Shown one piece after another: positions 34,143 to 41,870 of a stretch of 64,000 nt of DNA. The notes under the pieces are model-generated. The model was not told the origin of the DNA. It saw only the letters and a list, made by a program, of their open reading frames with translations, and ran no database searches. Origin of the DNA: Deltaproteobacteria bacterium (GTDB lineage Bacteria > Myxococcota > JACRCW01); assembly GCA_016218805.1 (NCBI GenBank), contig JACRCW010000080.1, positions 1 to 64,000 of the forward strand, written 5' to 3'. Position 1 is the stretch's first letter; the number at the start of each line of letters is the position of its first letter. Both the position numbers and the translations under genes were made by a program.

Positions 34143-35269
34143 CGTCGGAAACCTGTAGCCCGCCCGCCGGTTGATGGGAAGCCGCGCTTCCGCGCAAGCC
34201 CCGCCGCCGTCAGACCGTATGCGAACACCTCGGTGCGGTTGCCCGCCAGTTGCGTCACCGCCACGTGCTCCATGCCCAGCTTCCGGATGCGGTCCGCCAG
34301 GCGCGGCAGGTGCCGCACCGCCTTCCAGTCATCCAGCTTCAGCGTCAGGAGCACGCCCAGCAGCGCGCCGCGCGGTGCCGCGCAGAACCGCGCCACGCTG
34401 GTGAGCGCCACCTGCGGCGCCGCGTTCACGTCCAGCACCACCCAGTGCAACACCTCCGGCAGCGCCGTGCGTTGCAGGTCCCCCATGCGCACGCGGTGGT
34501 GCACCAGCCGCGCGCCCCCCGGCCCTACGTACCCGGTGACAACGGGGGACATCTCGCCTGGGTCCACCCCGTGCACGTGCACGCCACGCCGCAGCAGCGC
34601 GTAGGTGGCCCCGCCCGGCGCGCTCCCCAGCTCCACCGCCACGTCCCCCGCGCGCACCGGCGCGCCGCTCCAGCCCATGCCCTCCTCCAGCTTCCCGTAC
34701 GCGCGCGAAGGCGCCTCGGGCGGCACGTCGACGGGAACCCGCCCGCCGGGCCAGCGCGGCCGGTCCAGGGCGTGCACGTGGAAGCCCACGAAGTGCGGTT
34801 CACCCGGCGCCACCACCACGTCCAGCACGCGCTGCCCCAGGGCGGGTTCCGTCGTGGGCGCCAGCGCGGCGGGCCCCGTCGCGGGCCAGGCCGCGCGGAC
34901 CGCGCGCTCCACCTCGGCGGCGGCGGCGCGGTGGTCGTACCCATCGGGCTCTTCGCCGGGCCGGTAGCGGTCCCGCGCAAACACGTGCAGCACCCACTCG
35001 CCCCCCGTTGGCAGCGACGCGGCGCGCTCCACGACACCGCGCGCGTCGGCCGCCGGCCCCAGGCCCGCACCGCTGTGGCGCGCCAGCACCGCGGGGACGC
35101 GCGTGTCCCCGTCAACGCGTTCATCCACCTTGAAGGTGACCAGGCCGGGCCGCTGGAAAGCCGCCTTCCACCCGCGGCGCGCCGCGGCCACCTCCGCCTT
35201 CAGGGCCGCTTCCGCGCCCACCTGGCAGACGGCAAACGCGAAGCCCTCGCCAGCGCGTTCCGCCGTCAC
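34139..35269 (-). CDS. RlmM-like rRNA 2'-O-methyltransferase
   Basis: A 376-residue SAM-dependent methyltransferase. The FtsJ-like core begins KLEEGMGW, then VAVELGSAPGGATYALLRRG (SAM-binding motif, APGG) and VHGVDPGEMS, with later VLDVNAAPQVAL (usual K-D-K-E pattern uncertain). The N-terminal part (FAVCQVGAEAALKAEVAA) fits the THUMP/ferredoxin-like domain of RlmM, which methylates C2498 of 23S rRNA. Total length agrees (about 360). It lies nine bases after the zinc-ribbon gene and overlaps the PilZ-receiver gene. Confidence 0.8.
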   Translation of the reverse strand: MTAERAGEGFAFAVCQVGAEAALKAEVAAARRGWKAAFQRPGLVTFKVDERVDGDTRVPAVLARHSGAGLGPAADARGVVERAASLPTGGEWVLHVFARDRYRPGEEPDGYDHRAAAAEVERAVRAAWPATGPAALAPTTEPALGQRVLDVVVAPGEPHFVGFHVHALDRPRWPGGRVPVDVPPEAPSRAYGKLEEGMGWSGAPVRAGDVAVELGSAPGGATYALLRRGVHVHGVDPGEMSPVVTGYVGPGGARLVHHRVRMGDLQRTALPEVLHWVVLDVNAAPQVALTSVARFCAAPRGALLGVLLTLKLDDWKAVRHLPRLADRIRKLGMEHVAVTQLAGNRTEVFAYGLTAAGLARKRGFPSTGGRATGFRR

Positions 35270-35278
35270 GGCGTGACC

Positions 35279-35515
35279 TCAGTTCTCCCAGCCGCAACCG
35301 CCGCCTTGCTGGCCGGGGACGCCGCAGGACCCGCACGCACCGCGCCCGGCGCCGCACGCGCTGGCCGCGCTGTCCGCGCTGCTCACCGCAAACACGCTGA
35401 GCTTCCGCGCCACCTCGCCCCCGTGGCAGGACGGGCACTCCACCGCCGCGCCATGCCGCGTGATGACCTCAAAGCTGTGCGCGCACTTCTGGCAGCTGTA
35501 CTCAAAGATGGGCAT
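35279..35515 (-). CDS. FmdB-family zinc-ribbon protein
   Basis: A 78-residue protein starting MPIFEYSCQKCAHSFEVI, with a second CPSCHGGE pair: a four-cysteine zinc ribbon of the FmdB/CxxC_CxxC_SSSS type. The C-terminal half is a Gly/Cys-rich tail with six further cysteines (ACGAGRGACGSCG and GGGCGWEN). The ATG at 35515 follows GGGAGGCGCC; a longer start at 35542 would overlap the tonB end. Members of this family are predicted transcription-related regulators, unproven. Confidence 0.85.
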   Translation of the reverse strand: MPIFEYSCQKCAHSFEVITRHGAAVECPSCHGGEVARKLSVFAVSSADSAASACGAGRGACGSCGVPGQQGGGCGWEN

Positions 35516-35525
35516 GGCGCCTCCC

Positions 35526-36368
35526 TCAGCCCTGCAACTCAAACCGGAACGAATACCGCGGAATCACATACTGCACAGCCACGCCATCCACGGTGGCCGG
35601 CTTGAAGAGGAACTTGCGCATGGCATCCACCGCGGCCGTGTCCAGCGACGGGTTGAGGCTGCGCACCACCTTCACGCTGCGCACGGTGCCGTCCTCCCAC
35701 AGCTCCACGCGCAGCTCCACCACGCCCTCAATGCCGTCGCGCCGCGCGTCCGGCGGATAGGGCGCCTTCACCTCGCGCAGCACTTCCGGCTCCGCGGACA
35801 CGGAGAACTTGGGCACCGGCTTGAAGACCCCCATGTCCTTGCCCACGCCGCCCGTCTTGGGGGGCGCGGGCGCCTCGCGGTAGACCGGGGCGGTGTAGCG
35901 CTGCACGTCAGTGGGCTTGGACTTGTTCTTGTTGGGGTCATCAAACAGCGTGTTGCCCACCGCCACCTGGAAGTTCCCCGGCCCCTGCACGGTGGACTCC
36001 AGCGTCACGCCGGACAGGATGGGCACCGGCTTTTTGGGCGGCTCCTTGGGAGGCGGCGCGTTGGGCGGCGGCGGCGCCGGCGGCGCCTTGGCAATCTCCG
36101 GCTTGGGCGGCTTCTCCTTGGGCTTCTCCGGCTCGGGCTTCTTCTCTTCGGGAGGCGGCGGCGGCGGCGGTTTCTGCGTCTTGGTCACCGCCATGGACAC
36201 GCGCACCGGCGGCTTGGACACCGGGAGGCGGTGCACGCCCACCCCCGCGGCCGAATGCGCGCCCACCGCCAGCAGCAGCCCCAGCACGTACAGCCGCACA
36301 CCGTCCTTGCGCCGGCCCTGGAACAGCGGCGGAGGAATCTGCGTGAGGGTGGCGGCTGACGCCTGCAT
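35526..36368 (-). CDS. tonB: TonB energy-transducing protein
   Basis: A 280-residue TonB. A membrane helix lies at about 27-45, followed by the classic Pro/Glu/Lys-rich periplasmic linker (KPPPPPPPEEKKPEPEKPKE...), a globular piece, and the C-terminal TonB domain (about 195-280) with PPDARRDGIEGVVELRVELWEDG, VRSLNPSLDTAAVDAMRKF and the final FELQG-like end. It transmits proton-motive force from ExbB/ExbD to outer-membrane receptors. It lies eight bases after exbD. No TonB-dependent receptor gene is adjacent. Confidence 0.93.
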   Translation of the reverse strand: MQASAATLTQIPPPLFQGRRKDGVRLYVLGLLLAVGAHSAAGVGVHRLPVSKPPVRVSMAVTKTQKPPPPPPPEEKKPEPEKPKEKPPKPEIAKAPPAPPPPNAPPPKEPPKKPVPILSGVTLESTVQGPGNFQVAVGNTLFDDPNKNKSKPTDVQRYTAPVYREAPAPPKTGGVGKDMGVFKPVPKFSVSAEPEVLREVKAPYPPDARRDGIEGVVELRVELWEDGTVRSVKVVRSLNPSLDTAAVDAMRKFLFKPATVDGVAVQYVIPRYSFRFELQG

Positions 36369-36376
36369 GGTGCGGT

Positions 36377-36787
36377 CTACTCTTCGCTCTCAATGTTGAT
36401 GGCAAACTTGGTGATGCCCTCAATCTTCACGATGTCAATCAGGTGCATGACCTCTCCGTGGCTCACCACCTTGTCCGCGCCGATGATGGCCTGCGTGTCC
36501 TTGTTCTTTGCCACTTCCTCGCGGACCTTGCCACGCAGCGCCGGTTCGGTGGTCTCCTCGCCGTTCATGAACAGCTTGCGCTCCTTGGTGAACATGATGG
36601 CAATCGTGGACGGCGTCGTCGTTTCGCCGCTGGCCGCGTTGGGTAGGTCAATCTTGATGCTGTCCGCCACCACGTACGTGGTGGTCACCATGAAGATCAC
36701 CAGCAGGCAGAGCATGATGTCCACCAGCGGGGTCACGTTGATGTCGGTGACCAGACTCTCGTCATCACCCTTGGCCGAACCCGCCAT
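36377..36787 (-). CDS. exbD: ExbD/TolR biopolymer transport protein
   Basis: A 136-residue protein with a single N-terminal membrane helix. The family hallmark TDINVTPLVDIMLCLLVIFM, with the proton-carrying Asp in LVDIML, is intact. The periplasmic domain follows (KERKLFMNGEE, KDTQAIIGADKVVSHGEVMHLIDIVK). It works with ExbB to harvest proton-motive force for TonB. The ATG is three bases after the exbB stop, and a Shine-Dalgarno-like GGGAGC lies inside the end of exbB, implying coupled expression. Confidence 0.93.
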   Translation of the reverse strand: MAGSAKGDDESLVTDINVTPLVDIMLCLLVIFMVTTTYVVADSIKIDLPNAASGETTTPSTIAIMFTKERKLFMNGEETTEPALRGKVREEVAKNKDTQAIIGADKVVSHGEVMHLIDIVKIEGITKFAINIESEE

Positions 36788-36790
36788 GGC

Positions 36791-37450
36791 TCACGCTCCC
36801 TTGCCGTTGTTGCCGTTGGCGTCATTGGCCTGGTGCAGGTAGCCCTTGAGCGTGTGCGTCAGGGCCTCCGCCGTGGTGGTGAACATCTTGAGCTTGCGTT
36901 GGAAGTAGTTGTACGCGGCCACCGCGGGCAGGGCGACCAGCAGGCCCACCGCCGTGGCGGCCAGCGCCTCGGACAGGCGGCCCATCACCGCCGTGGCACC
37001 CACGCCGCTCTTTTCGCCCAGCTCATGCAGCGCGCGGATGATCTCCACCACCGTGCCAAACAGCCCAATGAACGGCGCGTTGTTCCCCACCGTGCCCAGG
37101 AAGGCGAGCCCGCGTTCAAACCGCAGCCGTTCCACCTTCAGCGCCCCGTCCATCACCTCTTCCATGGCCGCCACGCCGCGGTCCGCCGCTTCCAGCCCCG
37201 CCGTCAGCGTCCGGATCTCCAGCCCCATCCGCCCGCTCAGCGCCTTGATGGTGTCCTGGGGCGTGCCGCGCGTGAGCTGCTCGCGGATGGTGGCCTCCGT
37301 GGCCGCCGGGTCCCCCGCATTGCGCGAAAAGAAGATGAACCGCTCCAGCATCACCGTCACGCTGACGACGCTCAGCACCACCATGCCCCACATGACCCAT
37401 GCGGAGGCACCCGCCATCGCCAGCTTCACCATCAGTTGCGTGATGTCCAT
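36791..37450 (-). CDS. exbB: ExbB/TolQ proton channel protein
   Basis: A 219-residue protein of the MotA/TolQ/ExbB family with three membrane helices: residues about 12-36 (SAWVMWGMVVLSVVSVTVML), 110-130 (FLGTVGNNAPFIGLFGTVV) and 150-175 (GLLVALPAVAAYNYF). The family loop motif FIGLFGTVVEIIRALHEL and the later LSEALAATAVGLLVALPAVAAYN are clear. It forms the membrane channel of the ExbB-ExbD-TonB complex. ATG 37450 is favoured over one 60 bases upstream. It is the first gene of the minus-strand string running to 31703. Confidence 0.93.
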   Translation of the reverse strand: MDITQLMVKLAMAGASAWVMWGMVVLSVVSVTVMLERFIFFSRNAGDPAATEATIREQLTRGTPQDTIKALSGRMGLEIRTLTAGLEAADRGVAAMEEVMDGALKVERLRFERGLAFLGTVGNNAPFIGLFGTVVEIIRALHELGEKSGVGATAVMGRLSEALAATAVGLLVALPAVAAYNYFQRKLKMFTTTAEALTHTLKGYLHQANDANGNNGKGA

Positions 37451-37654
37451 GTCATCCCCAGCAGTGTTTGAACCGCCTGAGTGTTTGGCTTGGGTCAGCC
37501 ATTCCTGCAACCCCCAACGTTTCTGCCGCCGTCACGGCCTTGGCCCGGCGGAGTTCGGGGATGGGATGACCCGCGGGTCACCTTCGATTCCGGGGACTGG
37601 TTTGGCAAGCGCTTGGAGTATGAAGAAACGCGAACCGACCGGGCGGAGGCAACC

Positions 37655-39787
37655 GTGACGGGACCTGGGGCATTGGCACGCTGGCAGATGGCCGTTGAGG
37701 ACTGTCCGGATGGCTGGCGGCCGTTCCTGTCCACGGTGCACGCGCGCGTGGGGTTGGGGGACGGCTGGGTGACCGTTCGCATGGTGGAGCGGTTCCTTGC
37801 AGAAAACGCCAGGGATCCCGGAGCGCTGGTGCCCGCGGAGGCCCTGCTGCAGGCGCCGGAGGAACCGGCCTGCGCCCCGGCGGTGGCCGTGCTGCGGGAC
37901 GCACTGGCCCCGCTGCCGGTCCTGGGCCGGCCCCCCGCCGCAGTCCGGTCCGCGGAGAGCACCACGGGGGAGCGGACGTCGGCCGAGACCTGGACCACCC
38001 TGGCGGATCCGCGCGGGCGCGAGGGGTCCACGGAGGACACCGGGATGGGCCTGACGGACGCCGTCACCGCGCCCACCGCGGAGCAGGTTCCGCCGCTGGC
38101 CACCCCCGGGGCGTACACGCCCATGGACGCGGGTGCCGCGCTGGTGGAGCACACCAACCAGGATGACCAGTCCCCCGCGCCCGGACGCCTGGACGCGCAG
38201 GGGCGCCTGTACGCGGAACACCAGGACCGCCCGCTGGTGCCGGCCAGCCCGGAGCTGGCGGAGGCGCTGGAGACCATGGCGCAGGCGGTGGAGGAGGGCG
38301 CCGGCTGGCCGGAAGGCGCGCGCACGCTGGAGGGACGCACCCACCTGATGACCCGGCTGGAGGAGGCCGTGGCCGCGGGCCTGGGGCAGGACGACATTGC
38401 CGGCATGGCGCCGTTGGCCGCCGTGCGCCTGCGTGTGGCGGCGTGCGCGCTGGCCCTGGCGCTGGCGCGCCGCGAAGACGACGAGGACCTGCAGACCCGC
38501 GCCGGCGCGCTGCTCACCGCGCTGCTGGCCGGCGAGCCGCGGCGCAGCGTGCGCTCCGCGCTGGCGGCGGCGCTGATGGCCTGGCCGGACCTCCCACCAG
38601 ACGCGGGCGAAATGCTCTTGTCCGCGCTGGCAGAGCTGATGCCCGTGGCGCCGGCGTACGCCGCGTGGGAGGCGCTGCGCGCGCCGGGAGACCCCCTGTG
38701 GGTGCGCCACGTGGTGTACGCCACCGAGTACAAGCTGGTGCGTGACGGCTACGAAGCGGCGGGGTTTGCGCGCGTGCAGGAGCGGCCGCTGGTGCTGCAG
38801 CGCGACGTCCCCGGCGGGCGGCCCATCCGCGTGGAGGTGCGGCGCGCGCAGGCCGGCCTGGTGCTCTCCGACGAGCGCGACCCCGAAGAGGTGCTGATCC
38901 TCTCCGGGCTGGCCTTTGTGGTGGAGCGCACCGCGCCGGCGTTCCCGCGCGTGGTGGTGGCCGCCTTCCGGCGGGACCCGTTTGGCGTGCCGCGCATTGC
39001 CGACCGTTTCCCCGGTGACCACGTCATTGGCGTGGCGCGCGGGGACAAGCCGCTGGACGACGTGGGGTACTTCACCGCGCTGCTGGCCGGCCTGGCGCGC
39101 AAGGAACCCTACGCGCTGCTGCGCCAGAAGTGCCGCGAGACCGCCCCGCTGATGACGCTGCGCACGCTGTGGCCGCACGAACCCGGCGCGCTGCGGGCCG
39201 CCGGCGGCGCGCCTTCGCCGTTCACCGCGGACCCCACCGCCATTGTGGAGCACCGCCTGACGTGGGCCAGCCCGCGCGCGTCCCGCCGCCCGTTTGACCT
39301 CAAGTGGCGCAATGATGCGCCGGACACCACCAGCTACCTGGCCATGGAGGTGGCGGCGTCACTGGCCAGCACGCCCGTGGGCCGCGAGGACCTCCCGGTA
39401 CTGGAGCCCGGCGGTTTCCATGAGGGCCTGCCGGATGTGGACGTGCAGGTGGGTGCCGCGCTGTGGCGCGTGTCGCTCACGCGCGGGCTGTGCGGCCAGG
39501 CGGAGGAGGCGTTGGCCGCGCTGGTCACGCTGCACACGCACGCGCGCCACGGGGAGCTGGCCGGCGAGACACCCCGCAGCGCATTGCTGCTGGGCGCCGT
39601 CCACGCCGCGCGCATGGTGGTGCTGCACTGCGCCACGCGCGAGCTGGCGCGCGACGTGGTGGCCGCCGTGCTGCGGCACGCGGGGATGCCCGCCGCCATC
39701 AAGCTGGAACACCTGCTGGCCGCGGCGGAGGACCCGGAAGCGCTCAATGCGCTGAAGGTGGCGCACCATCGGTGGGCGGCAGGGTGA
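37655..39787 (+). CDS. large uncharacterised protein (about 710 residues)
   Basis: An acidic, Ala-rich soluble protein that I do not recognise. I chose the GTG at 37655 because GGAGG lies five bases before it; the frame is open up to 37481. Residues 60-180 are Pro/Thr-rich and low in complexity, residues 180-320 alpha-helical (an armadillo-like stretch near LAAVRLRVAACALALALARR), and the C-terminal half contains FVVERTAPAFPRVVVAAF, DHVIGVARGDKPLDD and a His/Ala helical end. There is no signal peptide. It diverges from exbB and overlaps or abuts the next gene. Confidence 0.7.
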   Translation: MTGPGALARWQMAVEDCPDGWRPFLSTVHARVGLGDGWVTVRMVERFLAENARDPGALVPAEALLQAPEEPACAPAVAVLRDALAPLPVLGRPPAAVRSAESTTGERTSAETWTTLADPRGREGSTEDTGMGLTDAVTAPTAEQVPPLATPGAYTPMDAGAALVEHTNQDDQSPAPGRLDAQGRLYAEHQDRPLVPASPELAEALETMAQAVEEGAGWPEGARTLEGRTHLMTRLEEAVAAGLGQDDIAGMAPLAAVRLRVAACALALALARREDDEDLQTRAGALLTALLAGEPRRSVRSALAAALMAWPDLPPDAGEMLLSALAELMPVAPAYAAWEALRAPGDPLWVRHVVYATEYKLVRDGYEAAGFARVQERPLVLQRDVPGGRPIRVEVRRAQAGLVLSDERDPEEVLILSGLAFVVERTAPAFPRVVVAAFRRDPFGVPRIADRFPGDHVIGVARGDKPLDDVGYFTALLAGLARKEPYALLRQKCRETAPLMTLRTLWPHEPGALRAAGGAPSPFTADPTAIVEHRLTWASPRASRRPFDLKWRNDAPDTTSYLAMEVAASLASTPVGREDLPVLEPGGFHEGLPDVDVQVGAALWRVSLTRGLCGQAEEALAALVTLHTHARHGELAGETPRSALLLGAVHAARMVVLHCATRELARDVVAAVLRHAGMPAAIKLEHLLAAAEDPEALNALKVAHHRWAAG

Positions 39788-39837
39788 GCGGCAGGGACCG
39801 CATGCCTTCCCACCGCACGCCCGACGCACCAGGCAGG

Positions 39838-41079
39838 ATGGCGTCCCGCAAGCGGGCCTTTGGGCTGGCGGTCGTCGCTGGCGCGCTGGTGATGGCGCTG
39901 TGGACCTGGCGCGCCGCGGATGCCGGGCCGGTGCGCACGCGCGGGTCCGCAGCGCCGGCCGCCGCCACGCAGCCCAGGACCGCCACGCCGCGCGCCCCCG
40001 AGCCGGAACCGGCACCCGCGGCGCCCGTGCCCCAGCCGCCACGCACGGAGAGTCTGGTCCCGGTACCCGCGCGCCCCGAGCAGCCCGGTGACGGCGGCAC
40101 CACGGCGACCGTGGCCGCCTGGCTGCGCAGCAACGCCGAGGAAGCGCGCCGTGCGGTGGACATCCTGTGTCAGGAGCACGAGAGCCTGCGGTTTGAGCGC
40201 GTCTTCCCCCCGCACAAGACCGAGCAGGACGCCGCGGAGTTCATGGCCCTCCAGGTGGACTGGATGGCAACGGAACACCACCCGGAGCCCGTGCTCGGCG
40301 CCGCGCACCTGGCCACCGGCCTGCGCGACCGCGTGCGCGACCTGGGGCCCGACTGGCTCCTCAAGCTCACCGACGACGACCTGCGCGGCCTCGACTTCTC
40401 GTGGCTGCAGCGCCTGCGGGAGTTTGACCACTGGACGCCGCGCCTGGTGGGCCCCCCGTCCAACTGGCCGCGCGAGGACAGCCCGTTCCTCCCGCTGGCG
40501 GACTACCTGCAACTCCAGACCTGGGGAAAACTCCGCTTCGCCGCGGCGCTGCGCACCGGAGACCTTCTGGCCGCATCGGCCGACGTGCAGCACCTGGCGC
40601 AACTGCTCCATTCGCAGGGGATACTGGTGGCGGACATGGTGGCCCTGGCGCTGATGAACATGGACGCGCGGATGCGGGACACCGCCGAGCAGATGGGCTC
40701 CTCCGTCACCGGCTGGGAGCCGCGCCCCGTGGACGCGGAGCTGCGTGACCGCTTCAAGCGCATGAGCGCAGCGTCACTGGGGTTCATGCTGCCCGGGGTG
40801 CCTGAGGACGTCATGCGCCGCGCCTTGGCGTGCTCGCCCACCCGCTGCGTGACGCTGATTGAAGGGACCGCGCAGTTCAGCCACTTTGAACACTTCTGGC
40901 CCGAGCCCGTGGGCCGGACGTCACCGGACGCCCTGGTGGCGGCCGCGGGCTGTGACGGGGGGTTGCTGCGCCGCGCCCGCTCCGTGCCACCCGCGGACCT
41001 GGAGGCAGCGCTGGCGTTCCTCCGCGAAGGCCCGTCCGCCGGTGTCGCCAGCCTGTTTGTGGATTTTGGCGCGCGCTGA
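39838..41079 (+). CDS. membrane-anchored protein of unknown function
   Basis: About 413 residues. MASRKRAFGLAVVAGALVMALW is a signal anchor, followed by an Ala/Pro/Arg-rich linker (about 25-75). The rest is helical, with RRAVDILCQEHESLRFERVF, several Trp/Pro segments (LPLADYLQLQTWG) and scattered cysteines (CSPTRCVTLIEG, CDGGLL). Starts at 39784 (a GTG overlapping the previous stop) and 39802 are also possible. A four-residue CSPTRC motif could form a disulfide. No family is recognised. Confidence 0.68.
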   Translation: MASRKRAFGLAVVAGALVMALWTWRAADAGPVRTRGSAAPAAATQPRTATPRAPEPEPAPAAPVPQPPRTESLVPVPARPEQPGDGGTTATVAAWLRSNAEEARRAVDILCQEHESLRFERVFPPHKTEQDAAEFMALQVDWMATEHHPEPVLGAAHLATGLRDRVRDLGPDWLLKLTDDDLRGLDFSWLQRLREFDHWTPRLVGPPSNWPREDSPFLPLADYLQLQTWGKLRFAAALRTGDLLAASADVQHLAQLLHSQGILVADMVALALMNMDARMRDTAEQMGSSVTGWEPRPVDAELRDRFKRMSAASLGFMLPGVPEDVMRRALACSPTRCVTLIEGTAQFSHFEHFWPEPVGRTSPDALVAAAGCDGGLLRRARSVPPADLEAALAFLREGPSAGVASLFVDFGAR

Positions 41080-41088
41080 CGCGTGCCT

Positions 41089-41529
41089 TCACCGCTCCGC
41101 CGCCAACGCGGTGATCCACGGGAGCACCTCGTCACGCAGGCCGTAGCGGCGGTCACGCCTGGTCCGGCCACGCGTGCGGATGGGCACCGTCACCCGGTGC
41201 GCGCGCGCGTGTCGCGCAATGGTGGAGTGAATCCCCGCCAGCCGCCGCTGGTTGACGCCCAGGGCGCGCTCCAGCTCGTCCGGGCGGTGCATCCGGTGGG
41301 TGAGCATGGCCAGCTCCTTGCGGTCCACCGCGCGCAGCCGTTCCCAGAAACGCCGCATGGCTTCCGTGATTTCCACCGGCGGCCCGTCCTGCCCACGCGG
41401 CCGGTCTTCAGGCACGGAGACCTTCATGGGCGGCGGCAGGCTGCGCCCGAATAGCAGCGCCTCAATGATGGCCACCCGCGCGTCCTCGTCAGGCAGGTCA
41501 ATGGTGAGTCCCCGGTGCATGAGCTTCAT
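41089..41529 (-). CDS. small helix-rich protein, possibly DNA-binding
   Basis: A 146-residue basic protein. It opens with GLTIDLPDEDARVAIIEALLFG, has a Pro-rich segment (LPPPMKVSVPEDRPRG), and then a helical region (MHRPDELERALGVNQRRLAGIHSTIARHARAH) whose ERALGVNQRRLAGI part reads like a helix-turn-helix of a MarR-like or Cro-like fold. No clear ribosome site precedes the ATG at 41529; an ATG three codons later is possible. The 340-base stretch upstream of it contains a weak 22-base periodicity. Function is unknown. Confidence 0.6.
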   Translation of the reverse strand: MKLMHRGLTIDLPDEDARVAIIEALLFGRSLPPPMKVSVPEDRPRGQDGPPVEITEAMRRFWERLRAVDRKELAMLTHRMHRPDELERALGVNQRRLAGIHSTIARHARAHRVTVPIRTRGRTRRDRRYGLRDEVLPWITALAAER

Positions 41530-41870
41530 GGGTACTGGATATCATATGCGGCCGTCATGGCGCACGAACCGGGCAGTAAATGGCATGGCTTCAGCCAGTA
41601 TATGGGCCTGCTGCGGCCAGCTTGCGGGATGGCTTCAGGCGGTTCACGGCATGTTACCGCCCAGTATGGGTGGTCTGACCTCATCTACTGCGCGACGCGG
41701 TCCCCGATCATGGCAGGCGAGTCGGCCAGTCATGGCGGACATTTCGGGTATTCATGCCGGTCACTGCGGCTGTTCACTGAGGTTGCCCCACCCGTTTGTA
41801 GCGGTCGGACGTGGGTGTTTGGGAGGTACGACGTGGGCGCTTGGGCGGTGGGACGTCCCCCAGTCCGTGG
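41530..41870. other. non-coding stretch with weak 22-base periodicity
   Basis: No convincing gene is found in these 341 bases, which lie between the phoR stop and the start of the 146-residue gene. Written in rows of 22, the rows starting 41574, 41596, 41618, 41640, 41662 and 41727 share the opening C-(A/G)-G-(T/C), several followed within five bases by ATGG. Two exact repeats fit the pattern: ATGGCTTCAG at 41585 and 41629 (44 apart), and GTCATGGCG at 41554 and 41729 (175 apart). Twenty-two bases equals about two helical turns, so the repeats would face one side of the DNA. By-hand alignment; chance is possible. Confidence 0.4.
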
